Origin: an uncultured Collinsella sp.
Lineage (GTDB): Bacteria; Actinomycetota; Coriobacteriia; Coriobacteriales; Coriobacteriaceae
Assembly: GCA_900544875.1 (NCBI GenBank)
Contig: UQWS01000010.1
Coordinates: 1 to 64,000 of the forward strand
Direction of reading: 5' to 3'
DNA: 64,000 nt
The notes under the pieces are model-generated. The model was not told the DNA's origin and searched no databases. It saw only the letters and a list, made by a program, of their open reading frames with translations. Positions within the stretch are counted from its first letter, which is position 1, and each line of letters starts with the position of its first letter. Shown piece by piece: positions 17,797-26,987 of this stretch. A program made the position numbers and the translations under genes.

Positions 17797-18819
17797 ATGA
17801 CGGCAAGCGACGCGACCGCGACAATTAAAAAGGGGAATTCGGAGCCCAGTTTCGATAAAACGGCCCAGCGCATCCTCAATCTTTTCTTTGTGCTCAACAG
17901 CTCCCCCGAACCGCTGACGACCGAGCAGATCGTCTTGGATTCTGACCTGGGATATGGCTCGGGCAACATCGACTCGGATAAGCGCAAGTTTCGGCGCGAT
18001 CGTGACAAACTGCTCGAGCGTGGCATCTTAATCAAGGAGGTTCGCCCCGCCGGTGCGCAGGAGACCGAGGAAAGCTCGTGGACAATCGACCGCGAGCACA
18101 CGTTTGCGGCAGGCGGCCTCATCACCGCAGACGACGCCGATATCCTGCTCAACGCTATCGACCAGACAATAGCGGCCGGCTCTTCCACCTTTGCCGCGCC
18201 GTTTGCCGACATTCGCTCCAAAATTGCCTACCTCACCGGCATATCTGCGGTGGACGAAGCACCGATCCGCCGCTCTCCCACCGTCGATGCGGTATGGAGC
18301 GCCTTTGCCGAGCGATGCGCGCTGCGATTTTTATATCAGAACGGACGCGGTGGGCAAAAAGAGCGTACCGTCTGCGTCTACGGCATGTTCGAGCGCGAGG
18401 GCGTGGCGTACTTCTGCGGCCTCGACAATGCCACCGACGACATCAGGACATTCCGCTGCGACCGTATCGTTCGCGCTTGGCGTCCTTCGAAGGCCTACAC
18501 CATCCCTGCGGACTTCAACCTCAACGACTACCTGTTCTTTGAATTCGATTTTGCCGACCGACCGCCCGTTGCAGCCACGTTCTCGTTCGCCCCGCAGGCG
18601 CAGATCGATATGATCAACGGCCTCACGCGCGGGCGAGGTGAGCTCGCACACACCGATGCGGGATGGACCTGGACCGTTGACGTGCGCGACCTTGAAGCCG
18701 CCGCCTCATTTTGCATGGCCCACGCTATGGACGGCATGAGGCCCATGGCCCCCAAATCGCTCAAGCAGGCGTGGAACCACCTCATTGAAAGGACGGTGCA
18801 CGAGTATGCCCGTGCGTAA
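17797..18819 (+). CDS. WYL-domain transcriptional regulator (PafB-like)
   Basis: A 340-residue regulator. The N-terminal winged helix (about 20-110) begins KTAQRILNLFFVLNSS. A WYL-type ligand domain follows at about 165-260 (CALRFLYQNGRGGQ, ERTVCVYGMFEREGVAYFC, FRCDRIVRAW), then a C-terminal WCX-like part. It overlaps a second WYL gene by 14 bases. Two tandem WYL proteins of about 330 and 310 residues match the arrangement of actinobacterial PafB and PafC, which act as a heterodimer in the DNA-damage response. That assignment is by architecture and by the facing DinG-like helicase, not by sequence search. Confidence 0.8.
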   Translation: MTASDATATIKKGNSEPSFDKTAQRILNLFFVLNSSPEPLTTEQIVLDSDLGYGSGNIDSDKRKFRRDRDKLLERGILIKEVRPAGAQETEESSWTIDREHTFAAGGLITADDADILLNAIDQTIAAGSSTFAAPFADIRSKIAYLTGISAVDEAPIRRSPTVDAVWSAFAERCALRFLYQNGRGGQKERTVCVYGMFEREGVAYFCGLDNATDDIRTFRCDRIVRAWRPSKAYTIPADFNLNDYLFFEFDFADRPPVAATFSFAPQAQIDMINGLTRGRGELAHTDAGWTWTVDVRDLEAAASFCMAHAMDGMRPMAPKSLKQAWNHLIERTVHEYARA

Positions 18820-19723
18820 ACTCACCAGCGAGCAGAGACTCTCGCGCGCCATCGACATCATGGAGGCCCTCTACGCCGCCGGCGAGAACGGCATGACTCG
18901 AAACGAGATTTGCAGTCGCTTTGACATCACGGGGGCGTCGCTCGACGAGATTCTCGAGATCGTCTCGACGCTCGCGGACCGAGAATCGGGCGCGCGCATC
19001 ATCTGCGAATGCCACGGCGAGCGTGTGGTCCTCACCGGTGACGCCGGTCGTGTGCTACCGCTGCGCCTGAGTGCCGCCGAGGGCGCCGTGCTCAACCACG
19101 AGCTTGAATCGTTGGGGATCGAGCCGCAGACGGCGGCTCGGATTCGATTTGCTCTTCTACCCGAAGAGCTCGGCTATAACCAGCGCGTCTTTGACACCGT
19201 CAACCACGGGTCGCACTGGCAGCAGCTGAGCTGCGCCATTCAGGACGGCGTTCGCTGCCGTATCTCGTATCGCTCGATGGACGATGCACGGCCACGCGAG
19301 CGTCTGGTCGACCCCTTGCGCATTACGGCAAACGGCGACCAAACATACCTGATTGCCTGGGACATCGCAGTCGATGAGCAGCGCACCTATCGCATGGATA
19401 AAATCGAGGGACTCGCCTTAACGGAAGACTCCGTCGTGCCTCACGCACCGGACGTCGCATCCCTCCACGATTCCCTTGCCCGGACGCAGCGCAGCGCAAA
19501 GCTCTTGATGCCATTCGATATGGCGGAGCATCTGGACTGGGCCGGCATCACCCTAATCAAGCGCAGCGGGACAGACATGGCAACGGTAACCGTACATTAC
19601 GGCTCCGAGCGTTGGCTGCTGAGCCAGATAATCGCAGCGGGCGGAGCCATCCGCATCTTGGATGACCCCGCCCTGTCAAAGCGTCTGTGCGATATGGCAA
19701 AAACCCTCGTCTGTCCGCTTTAG
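18806..19723 (+). CDS. WYL-domain transcriptional regulator (PafC-like)
   Basis: About 305 residues from the ATG at 18806 (MPVRKLTSEQRLSRAIDIME). A TTG-started frame from 18785 is also open, but the ATG start fits the family better. The N-terminus is a helix-turn-helix of about 80 residues. The WYL domain shows CRISYRSMDDARPRERLVDP and DQTYLIAWDIAVDEQRTYRMDKIEGL. It is translationally coupled to the preceding WYL gene. Its stop codon overlaps the stop of the convergent helicase gene by four bases, so there is no room for a terminator between them. Confidence 0.8.
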   Translation: MPVRKLTSEQRLSRAIDIMEALYAAGENGMTRNEICSRFDITGASLDEILEIVSTLADRESGARIICECHGERVVLTGDAGRVLPLRLSAAEGAVLNHELESLGIEPQTAARIRFALLPEELGYNQRVFDTVNHGSHWQQLSCAIQDGVRCRISYRSMDDARPRERLVDPLRITANGDQTYLIAWDIAVDEQRTYRMDKIEGLALTEDSVVPHAPDVASLHDSLARTQRSAKLLMPFDMAEHLDWAGITLIKRSGTDMATVTVHYGSERWLLSQIIAAGGAIRILDDPALSKRLCDMAKTLVCPL

Positions 19724-22614
19724 CGCCGCCGCTCGTGGCGTGCACGCCACAGCTGTAGATAGTGCCCAATCTGCGCCGATTCGATGCGCTGGTAGGAGCT
19801 CGTGGGCAGCGACGTTAAGAACTTCTTGCCATAGCCCTTCGTCACCAGGCGAGGATCCGCCAAGATCAGCACACCGCTATCGGTCGACGAGCGAATCAAA
19901 CGCCCCGCGGCCTGCTTAACCTCGAGCACCGCCTCGGGCAGCGAATAGCGCGCCCATGCGCGGTCTTCGCGCAGGTTGCGCTCGCACGAGAGCGGGTCCG
20001 TGGGGCTTGAGAACGGCAACTTGGGAATGATGACGCAGCGCAGCGTCTCGCCGCTGGCATCAAACCCCTCCCAGAAGGCCTTGAGCGCAAAAAGCGACGA
20101 GGTCGGTTCGTTGATAAACCGGTCGCGCAGGCGACGAGGAGATGAGTTGCGCTGCTGGCAGTTGAGCTCCAGACCCGCACGGGCCATCTTGGGCTCAACG
20201 CGGGCGTATAGGTCCTCCATGTCGCGCCGATTGGTGAACAGTGTGAGCACCGATCCGCCCATGGCAAGATGGGCGTCGACCAGTACGCGCTCGAGCGCCG
20301 TAAGATAGCTCTCACGATCGCGCGGATCGGGGATATCGCCCGCAACGACTACAGCCATGTTCGAATCGAAGTCGTAGCTCGAATCCAAGTGCAGCGATGA
20401 CGACGTTGAAGCACCGATGCGATCAAGGCCGACCGCATGGTTAAAGTGCTCAAAGCTTTTGGACACCGTCATGGTCGCCGAGGCAAAGATAGCCGTGTGA
20501 ACCTCGGGTAGCCACTCGGTTGCCAAAGCCTCGCCAATGTCGATGCGCTCTGCGGTCATCGACTCTCCGCCGGCACGAAGTCTGCGATTGACCTGCAGCG
20601 AATACACGTAGTGCTCATCGGTGCCATCAATGATGAGTTTGAGGTTCTCGGCCAGCTCGTGCAGGCGGCGCGAGATATCACCCAGGTCGACAACAACCTC
20701 GGGCTTGTCGGCGGCGACGGCTTGCACCAGCGCGTCGACGCTCTTGTCAGCTTGTTCCAATGCGTCGATGCCAGTGTAGGCCGACTGTAAGAAATCATGC
20801 CAGTCGTCTGATTCGCGCAGCTCGGGGCCAATCCATAGATTGGCATTGTCATAACCCCCACGCGCACGGCGGCCGAGCTCGCGAACGCCATCGAACACGT
20901 CGGCGATTGCCATGCTCGCGCGCGCAACCGTCGACGTCGCCTTGGCAGTAAGGCCCAAATAGAGCGTAGAGCCCTCGGAGGTTGCCAAATCACGGGAGAC
21001 CTGGCTTAGCGCACCGGTGCTCGAGCCACCCAGGCGCTCAAACAGAACGCGTGATTCGTCCGCCGACACCACGCGCGCCCACTGACGGCGCGCCTCGCGC
21101 TCGATAGAATGAGCCTCGTCGATTACCCAATGACGAATCGGAGGCAAAATCCTGCCCTCGGCCGCAACATTGCGGAACAGCAGGGAATGGTTGGTGACCA
21201 CCACATCGGCATGCGCCGCACGACGGCGAGCGCCATGGACCAAACATTTATCAGGGAAAAACGGGCAGAGGCGACGAGCACACTCGCGCGAGGCCGTCGT
21301 AAAGTCGGGACGGTTGACGCTGCGCCACCGAATGCCGAGCGAGTCGAGGTCGCCATCGGCTGATTGGCAGACGTACGCCATAATGACCGCGACCGCCGTG
21401 AGCGTGTCCGCCGGATCGCGCTTGGTGGTAATCTCGACCTGGCCGCGGCTCATGCGCTCAAGCTTGCGCAGGCACGGATAGTGGTCATACCCCTTGAGAG
21501 CGCAAAATGACAGACCACCGTCCAGTTGCTCCGCAAGTTTTGGCAGCTCATGGTACATGAGCTGGTCGGCAAGATTGTTCGATTTGGTCGCAATACCAAC
21601 CGTGATGTTGTTACGGCGTGCTGCCTCGGCAAAAGGCACCAGATAGGCCATCGATTTGCCGACGCCGGTGCCTGCCTCAATTACTCGATGAGTGCCCGTG
21701 ACCAGCGCATCGCGGACCTCGAGCGCCATCGCGATCTGCTCATCACGCGGCTCGTAGGTGGGATACATGCGATTGACCAGGCCACCTGGCGCATAGTCTG
21801 CCTCGATCTCCTCACGACTCGGCATCTTGAGAACCGGCAGTTCATCGGCGTCCACCCGATCGTCGGCGCGATCGGCCTTGAGAACGTCAGCACGAGCGGC
21901 GCTGAGAGAGAAGATGGAACCAGGGTTCTGCCCTGCCAAGAATGAGAAGATAGGACGATAGGACCAAGGCACGTCCGGATGCATGTCGGCTAGGCGCGCC
22001 ATGAGGCCCTGGGGCAAGTCGGTGAGCGCCACGAGCAACACGCGCCATACGCCACACAGGGCGTCGACGTCGGCATTGGCACGGTGTGATACCGAGTCGC
22101 AGCCAAACAGATCGGCCATAAAAGACAGCTTGTGCGAGGCCAGGCGCGGAAGCGCGATGCGCGACAGCGCCAGCGAATCGATCCAAATATCGCTCACGTT
22201 GACGCCGCCTTTGACCGACTCGATAAACGAGCGGTCGAACGTGGCGTTGTGTGCGATCACCGGGCAGCCACCGACAAAATCGGCGAGAGCGGTGACGGCC
22301 TCAACCGCCGACGGGGCATCTGCAACATCGGCATTTGTAATGCTCGTGAGCTCGGTAATCTCGGCGGGAATCAGCTGCCTGGGATGCACGAAGGTATCGA
22401 AGCGGTCGATGACCTCGCGGCCCGAAAGACGGGCCGCCGAGATCTCGATCAGCTCGTTGTCCTGCACCGAAAGACCCGTGGTCTCGGTATCGAGGATAAT
22501 CACATCTTCCTCGATAAGGCCGAAGGACTGCGTTTTGGCGCGGTCGGCAAGCGTGGCATAGGAGTCGATGACAAACTGCGGCGTTCCTGACGAAACCGCG
22601 TCCTCGATTAGCAT
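19720..22614 (-). CDS. dinG: DinG-family helicase fused to a DnaQ-like 3'-5' exonuclease
   Basis: 964 residues. Residues about 35-200 form a DEDDh exonuclease (VIILDTETTGL, HNATFDRSFI, HRANADVDALC). The remainder is an XPD/DinG superfamily 2 helicase with Walker A EAGTGVGKSMAYL, DEAH in VIDEAHSIE, iron-sulfur-type Cys residues (CALKGYDHYPC, CARRLCPFFPDKC), NHSLLFRN, and late motifs SLFALKAFWEGFD and QAAGRLIRS. Family members unwind 5'-overhang DNA and R-loops. Actinobacterial and firmicute forms often carry this exonuclease. It overlaps ddl by seven bases, forming a two-gene unit, and is convergent with the WYL pair. Confidence 0.92.
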   Translation of the reverse strand: MLIEDAVSSGTPQFVIDSYATLADRAKTQSFGLIEEDVIILDTETTGLSVQDNELIEISAARLSGREVIDRFDTFVHPRQLIPAEITELTSITNADVADAPSAVEAVTALADFVGGCPVIAHNATFDRSFIESVKGGVNVSDIWIDSLALSRIALPRLASHKLSFMADLFGCDSVSHRANADVDALCGVWRVLLVALTDLPQGLMARLADMHPDVPWSYRPIFSFLAGQNPGSIFSLSAARADVLKADRADDRVDADELPVLKMPSREEIEADYAPGGLVNRMYPTYEPRDEQIAMALEVRDALVTGTHRVIEAGTGVGKSMAYLVPFAEAARRNNITVGIATKSNNLADQLMYHELPKLAEQLDGGLSFCALKGYDHYPCLRKLERMSRGQVEITTKRDPADTLTAVAVIMAYVCQSADGDLDSLGIRWRSVNRPDFTTASRECARRLCPFFPDKCLVHGARRRAAHADVVVTNHSLLFRNVAAEGRILPPIRHWVIDEAHSIEREARRQWARVVSADESRVLFERLGGSSTGALSQVSRDLATSEGSTLYLGLTAKATSTVARASMAIADVFDGVRELGRRARGGYDNANLWIGPELRESDDWHDFLQSAYTGIDALEQADKSVDALVQAVAADKPEVVVDLGDISRRLHELAENLKLIIDGTDEHYVYSLQVNRRLRAGGESMTAERIDIGEALATEWLPEVHTAIFASATMTVSKSFEHFNHAVGLDRIGASTSSSLHLDSSYDFDSNMAVVVAGDIPDPRDRESYLTALERVLVDAHLAMGGSVLTLFTNRRDMEDLYARVEPKMARAGLELNCQQRNSSPRRLRDRFINEPTSSLFALKAFWEGFDASGETLRCVIIPKLPFSSPTDPLSCERNLREDRAWARYSLPEAVLEVKQAAGRLIRSSTDSGVLILADPRLVTKGYGKKFLTSLPTSSYQRIESAQIGHYLQLWRARHERRR

Positions 22615-23573
22615 GCAATGCCCGCTCGACGAAGGCCCATACGGATCAGGCTGTCACAGACCTGCGGGAACGTCATGTCGTCGGTGTGGCGGATCTCATC
22701 CGGATACAGCGACGTATCGGTCATGCCGGGAATGGTATTGGTCTCGAGGATAACGGGGCCGTCCTCGCTCACAATAAAGTCGCTGCGCGAGATACCCAGG
22801 CAACCGAGGGCCTTGTGAGCGGCACAGGCAAGTTCCTGAGCGCGAGCGTAATTCTCGGGTGAAATCTGCGCCGGAATGCGATGGATATCCGTAGGGTCGA
22901 CATACTTCACGTCCAGATCGTAGAACTCGCAGTCCTCGGGCTTACGAATCTCGACAATCGGCAGGGCGCGCACGTCATCTTCGCCGTATACGCCGACGGT
23001 GACCTCGGTACCCTCGATGCACTTCTCGACCAGCACTTTGTCGCCGTACTCAAACGCCTTGGCGATTGCCGCGGGCAGCTCGGAGGGCTCATGGACCAGG
23101 GAAATGCCATAGCTGGAACCGTTGACGGCCGGCTTCACAAAGCAGCGCTCGCCACAAACCTCGACGATATGATCGATATCGACTTCGTCGCCCACCTCGA
23201 GCGCAAGGCCGGGGGCAATGGGAATGCCCGCCTTGGCGTATAGGAGCTTAGAGACCTCCTTGTCGGCACCGCAGGCGCTGGCAAGTACGCCCGAGGCCGT
23301 GTAGGGGATACCCAGGGTCTCCATGGCACCCTGCATGGCGCCATCCTCACCGCCGGCGCCGTGCATGGCGATAAATGCCACATCGAATCCGCCGGTCGCC
23401 ATGGTTACCATAAAGTCATCAGCGGCCGTGTCAAGCAGCTCCACCGAGGTGTAGCCGGCTTCCTTCAGTGCCACCACAACGTTCTTTCCCGAATCGAGCG
23501 AGATCTCGCGCTCGGCGGAATGACCGCCCGCCAAGACCGCTACGTGCATGTTCTCTAGGCTTTTACCCGGCAT
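22608..23573 (-). CDS. ddl: D-alanine--D-alanine ligase
   Basis: A 321-residue ATP-grasp ligase that makes the D-Ala-D-Ala dipeptide for peptidoglycan. Visible motifs are AVLAGGHSAEREISL near the N-terminus, AMHGAGGEDGAMQG, VEKCIEGTEVTVGVYG, and the metal-binding LETNTIPGMTDTSLYP at the C-terminus. The chosen start at 23573 has GGAGGAG eight bases upstream; the alternative ATG at 23549 lacks this. It is followed by the overlapping dinG gene. It is divergent from rlmN across an 85-base gap that must hold both promoters. Confidence 0.95.
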   Translation of the reverse strand: MPGKSLENMHVAVLAGGHSAEREISLDSGKNVVVALKEAGYTSVELLDTAADDFMVTMATGGFDVAFIAMHGAGGEDGAMQGAMETLGIPYTASGVLASACGADKEVSKLLYAKAGIPIAPGLALEVGDEVDIDHIVEVCGERCFVKPAVNGSSYGISLVHEPSELPAAIAKAFEYGDKVLVEKCIEGTEVTVGVYGEDDVRALPIVEIRKPEDCEFYDLDVKYVDPTDIHRIPAQISPENYARAQELACAAHKALGCLGISRSDFIVSEDGPVILETNTIPGMTDTSLYPDEIRHTDDMTFPQVCDSLIRMGLRRAGIAC

Positions 23574-23658
23574 GGGCAGACTCCTCCTCTATAATTTCTG
23601 CAGCTGATACCATATTGTAGCGATACCCTCTACGTTTCCCCAAAATCGAAAGGCTTCC

Positions 23659-24711
23659 ATGAATCCCAAGACTAAATCTCAGGACATTCGCGACTTGAGC
23701 CAAAACGATATTCGCGAGCTCGTGGCCGAACTTGGCCAGCCCGCCTTCCGCGCGAAGCAGCTCATCGAATGGGTCTTTGAGAAGAACGTTTGTTCGTTTG
23801 ACGATATGACCAACCTTCCCAAGGCTTTCCGTGAGCAGCTTAAAGAGGCTTTTGCCTTTGATACGCCGACTGAACTCACCAAGCAGGTTTCCAAAGATGG
23901 CTCGCGCAAGTATCTGCTCGAGTACCACGATGGCATTTCCGTCGAGACTGTCGGCATGCCCCGTCGTAACAAGCTTTCCGTCTGCGTTTCCACCCAGGCA
24001 GGCTGCGGCATGGGCTGCGCCTTTTGCGCCACCGGTCTCAACGGCCTCAAGCGCTCTCTGACCGCTCAAGAGATCGTCGACCAGGTGCTTCATGTATCCA
24101 ACGACTTTGGCGAGCGTGCCACAAGTGTTGTCTTCATGGGCCAGGGCGAGCCGTTTGCCAACTACGACGAGGTTCTCAAGGCACTGCGTATCCTCAACGA
24201 CCCCGATGGCATCGGTATCGGCGCTCGTCACCTCACCGTCTCTACCAGCGGCGTTATTCCCGGTATTCGCAAATTTGCCGATATCCCCGAGCAGTTCACG
24301 CTTGCCGTTTCCCTGCATTCCGCCATCCAGTCGACGCGCAATAAGCTCATGCCCGGTGTTAAGAAGTACACGCTGCTTCGCCTTCACGAAGCGCTTCAGC
24401 TCTACACCGAGAAGACTGGCCGCCGCCCGACCTATGAGTATGCCATGATCGAAGGCGTCAACGACACGAATCCCGAGATGCAGGCACTCTGCGACTTCTG
24501 CGAGGGAACGCTGTGCCACGTTAACCTGATTCAACTTAACGACATCGAGGGCAGCCCGCTCAAGCCGTCGCCGATTCATAAGGTTGAGGATCTTCAGCGT
24601 CGTCTTGAGTCCCGTGGCATCGAGACCACGATTCGTAACTCCCGTGGTAACGATATTGACGCCGCTTGCGGACAGCTGAAACAGCGCTTCAAAGTTCAGA
24701 AGAACGCATAG
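23659..24711 (+). CDS. rlmN: 23S rRNA A2503 / tRNA A37 C2-methyltransferase
   Basis: A radical-SAM methyltransferase of 350 residues. Cys116, Cys120 and Cys123 (CGMGCAFC) bind the 4Fe-4S cluster, and SVVFMGQGEPFANYD and SVSLHSAI-type motifs follow. The late Cys residues needed for methyl transfer are present near the C-terminus (DAACGQLKQRF). It acts on the ribosome during assembly. Its codon use favours T-ending codons more than its neighbours do. It is followed by a near-parS palindrome and two strong terminators. Confidence 0.96.
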   Translation: MNPKTKSQDIRDLSQNDIRELVAELGQPAFRAKQLIEWVFEKNVCSFDDMTNLPKAFREQLKEAFAFDTPTELTKQVSKDGSRKYLLEYHDGISVETVGMPRRNKLSVCVSTQAGCGMGCAFCATGLNGLKRSLTAQEIVDQVLHVSNDFGERATSVVFMGQGEPFANYDEVLKALRILNDPDGIGIGARHLTVSTSGVIPGIRKFADIPEQFTLAVSLHSAIQSTRNKLMPGVKKYTLLRLHEALQLYTEKTGRRPTYEYAMIEGVNDTNPEMQALCDFCEGTLCHVNLIQLNDIEGSPLKPSPIHKVEDLQRRLESRGIETTIRNSRGNDIDAACGQLKQRFKVQKNA

Positions 24712-24729
24712 GGGAGTCGCACTCCAAAA

Positions 24730-24745
24730 CGTTTCATGTGAAACA
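24730..24745. promoter_or_regulatory. parS: degenerate parS site
   Basis: CGTTTCATGTGAAACA matches the parS consensus TGTTTCACGTGAAACA at 14 of 16 positions. It lies about 2.1 kb from the three perfect sites. Confidence 0.5.
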
Positions 24746-24748
24746 TCG

Positions 24749-24792
24749 AACGGCCCCGGTTGCAGGATATGCAACCGGGGCCGTTTCATTTA
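24749..24792 (+). terminator. terminator of rlmN
   Basis: Perfect 15-bp stem ACGGCCCCGGTTGCA...TGCAACCGGGGCCGT followed by TTTCATTT. Confidence 0.8.
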
Positions 24793-24845
24793 TTGACCTC
24801 AATTTTGAATCAGTTGCTTCCTGTCCCATTTTTTACGGCCAAAAT

Positions 24846-24884
24846 AAGGGGCCCTTGTCTCATGAATCAGACAAGGGCCCCTTA
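24846..24884. terminator. terminator between rlmN and the parAB unit
   Basis: Perfect stem AAGGGGCCCTTGTCT...AGACAAGGGCCCCTT just downstream of the minus-strand parAB-ytxH-like unit. It could serve either direction. Confidence 0.7.
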
Positions 24885-24910
24885 GAATATGCTGAGTAAT
24901 TGTTTGGTAC

Positions 24911-25165
24911 CTAATAGCCTACATTTTCCCATTGGTTGCTAACCCAACCTTGATTAATCTTGGGATTCTTCGTTACCTGAGCAGTACGCATGGCAACATC
25001 TTCTGTCATAACATCCATTTTCTTCTTGGATGTATCAACGATATCTTGCGCGCCACGAAGCAAACGACCTCGAAGTTCATCGTCTGTCGCGATCTTATAG
25101 CCAGCAAAGGCACCAGCCGCGACAGTCGTCACCAATGCAATCGCAGTAAAAACCTTATTCCTCAT
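24911..25165 (-). CDS. small YtxH-like membrane-anchored protein
   Basis: About 84 residues starting MRNKVFTAIALV, with an N-terminal hydrophobic helix (about 4-24) and a charged helical tail containing LRGRLLRGAQDIVDTSKKKM. This is reminiscent of YtxH-type envelope proteins but not a firm match. The ATG at 25165 overlaps the last codons of parB, with AGGAGG a few bases upstream inside parB; the upstream ATG at 25183 is less well supported. Translational coupling makes it the third gene of the parA-parB unit, which is unusual and may hint at a chromosome-membrane role. Confidence 0.65.
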   Translation of the reverse strand: MRNKVFTAIALVTTVAAGAFAGYKIATDDELRGRLLRGAQDIVDTSKKKMDVMTEDVAMRTAQVTKNPKINQGWVSNQWENVGY

Positions 25166-26060
25166 CTTGGCCTCCTTGATCAAACTGAATCATTTCAGCA
25201 AGAATACGAGAGAGCTCTTCCTCGTCTTTAAACTCAATCTCAATCTTATTCTTTCCACGCGAGCTCTTCACACGCACGTTGGTATTAAATACCTGACGGA
25301 GTACACGCGCAGCCTTTTTAAAAGACTGAGGCGTTGCAGGCCGCGGCGTCTTAGGTGTCTCTCCGGCAGAAAACAATGGAGCAAGATTTTCTGTCGCTCT
25401 TACGGAAAGGCCCTCCGCAACAACCTTCTCTGCAAGTCGAATTCGAGCATCCTCATAGGGAACTGCAAGAATCGCACGTGCGTGACCAGCAGTAAGTTTA
25501 CCCTCAAAAATCATCTGCTGAACTACTTCGGGGAGATCGAGAAGGCGCAGCGAGTTTGTAATTGCAGAGCGTGACTTGCTTACGGCCTTCGACAATGCCT
25601 CCTGTGTCATACCGCTAGCATCGATGAGCTGGCGATAGCCCTTAGCCTCTTCGACGGGATTCAGATCAGAACGCTGAAGGTTTTCGATAAGAGCAAGAGC
25701 CAGCATCTCTTCATCATTAACATCTTTAATGATGACAGGCAGTTCCTCAAGACCGGCAAGCTTTGACGCCTGGTAACGACGCTCACCAGCGATGATCTCA
25801 TAGCCGTTTCCATGCTTGCGAACCAAGAGCGGCTGCAAAACGCCATGTTCTTGGATTGACTCGCTCAACTCGCGAAGTTCAGTTTCATTAAAGTGAATTC
25901 GCGGTTGATTAGGGTTGGGAACGATATCCTCAATAGGTAGTTTTGTTTCAGATGCGGCATTTGAAGCAGATGCAGCAGAACCACCGGTCTCATACTCAGC
26001 CTCTGAGACCAAAGCATTGAGTCCGCGTCCCAATCCACCACGTTTCTTTGCACTAGGCAC
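25155..26060 (-). CDS. parB: chromosome partitioning protein ParB (Spo0J)
   Basis: A 301-residue CTPase and centromere-binding protein. The N-terminus has the ParA-stimulating peptide KKRGGLGRGLNALV. The ParB nuclease-like/CTP domain follows, with IVPNPNQPR and the box-II motif AGERRYQASKLAG, and then the helix-turn-helix MTQEALSKAVSKSRSAITNSLRLL. It ends in a C-terminal dimerisation domain. It loads at the parS sites at 26893-26986 and slides on DNA. The start is GTG at 26060 with GAGGTGAT upstream, overlapping parA by eight bases. Composition is AT-richer than surrounding genes. Confidence 0.95.
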   Translation of the reverse strand: MPSAKKRGGLGRGLNALVSEAEYETGGSAASASNAASETKLPIEDIVPNPNQPRIHFNETELRELSESIQEHGVLQPLLVRKHGNGYEIIAGERRYQASKLAGLEELPVIIKDVNDEEMLALALIENLQRSDLNPVEEAKGYRQLIDASGMTQEALSKAVSKSRSAITNSLRLLDLPEVVQQMIFEGKLTAGHARAILAVPYEDARIRLAEKVVAEGLSVRATENLAPLFSAGETPKTPRPATPQSFKKAARVLRQVFNTNVRVKSSRGKNKIEIEFKDEEELSRILAEMIQFDQGGQDEE

Positions 26061-26853
26061 GCTTGATCACCTCTTTTGCAAGGTTCATATACGCTTTTGT
26101 ACCCTTGTTTTGAGGTGCATAGGTAATTACCGGTTCTCCAAAAGACGGAGCTTCAGAGATTTTAACCGTACGGGGAATCAGTGTCTTAAACGCCTTATCA
26201 CCAAAGTACGATTGAACTTCCTCAACAACCTGATTCGACAAAGAAGTACGTGAGTCATACATGGTCATAAGCACGCCATAGGTGTCTAAGCCCTTGTTCA
26301 GACGTGATTTGACCATCTTCATTGACTCAAGCAGCTTCGTAACGCCCTCGAGTGCGTAATACTCACACTGGATTGGAATCAAAACGCTATCTGCTGCGGT
26401 CAAGGCATTGATAGTAAGCAGGCCGAGCGAAGGAGGACAGTCAATGAAAATAAAATCGAACTCGTCCTGAATCGGCTCAAGCAAATCTTTGAGGCGGGTT
26501 TCACGAGCAATTGCGCTTACGAGCTCAATTTCGGCACCTGCAAGCTGAATCGTAGCTGGAATTACGAATACCTTTTTGCAATTTGTATCAAGAACAAGCG
26601 ATTCTGCCGGCACATCATTCAACAATGCATCATAGATGCAGTGATCAAGGTCTTCTTTTTCAATTCCAAATCCACTGGTGCTGTTTCCCTGCGGATCAAA
26701 ATCGACAATCAGTGTCTTACGACCCTGCTCACCCAGTGCTGCTGCAAGGTTTACAGCCGTCGTTGACTTACCGACGCCGCCTTTTTGATTGATGATTGCA
26801 ATGATACGCGTGTCTTTTGCGCTCTTAGAACGCTTAACGTCGCGAAATCCCAC
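26053..26853 (-). CDS. parA: chromosome partitioning ATPase ParA (Soj)
   Basis: A 266-residue deviant Walker ATPase. KGGVGKSTTAVNLA near residue 25 is the Walker A loop with the signature Lys, FDPQGNSTSGFG is A', and FIFIDCPPSLGLL is Walker B. About 14 basic residues precede the ATPase core. The start is GTG at 26853 with AGGAGG four bases upstream. The promoter region contains the three parS sites, so ParB binding probably also represses this operon. Confidence 0.96.
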   Translation of the reverse strand: MGFRDVKRSKSAKDTRIIAIINQKGGVGKSTTAVNLAAALGEQGRKTLIVDFDPQGNSTSGFGIEKEDLDHCIYDALLNDVPAESLVLDTNCKKVFVIPATIQLAGAEIELVSAIARETRLKDLLEPIQDEFDFIFIDCPPSLGLLTINALTAADSVLIPIQCEYYALEGVTKLLESMKMVKSRLNKGLDTYGVLMTMYDSRTSLSNQVVEEVQSYFGDKAFKTLIPRTVKISEAPSFGEPVITYAPQNKGTKAYMNLAKEVIKRA

Positions 26854-26892
26854 GGTCCCTCCTGGTGTGTATTAAAGCTGTCAAACGGAGGA

Positions 26893-26908
26893 TGTTTCAC
26901 GTGAAACA
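26893..26908. promoter_or_regulatory. parS: parS site 1
   Basis: Perfect TGTTTCACGTGAAACA, 40 bases upstream of the parA start. Confidence 0.93.
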
Positions 26909-26931
26909 TTCCGATTCGATATCAACCGCCA

Positions 26932-26947
26932 TGTTTCACGTGAAACA
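26932..26947. promoter_or_regulatory. parS: parS site 2
   Basis: Perfect TGTTTCACGTGAAACA, starting exactly 39 bases after site 1, with a 23-base spacer of different sequence. Confidence 0.93.
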
Positions 26948-26970
26948 CTGCAAGTTGTTAGTATCCATTA

Positions 26971-26986
26971 TGTTTCACGTGAAACA
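26971..26986. promoter_or_regulatory. parS: parS site 3
   Basis: Perfect TGTTTCACGTGAAACA, again exactly 39 bases after site 2, ending two bases from the rsmG stop codon. Confidence 0.93.
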
Positions 26987-26987
26987 T

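Noticed and set aside
23563..24789. 408-codon open frame on the minus strand
   Set aside because: It lies opposite rlmN, whose radical-SAM Cys motif and family match are unambiguous.
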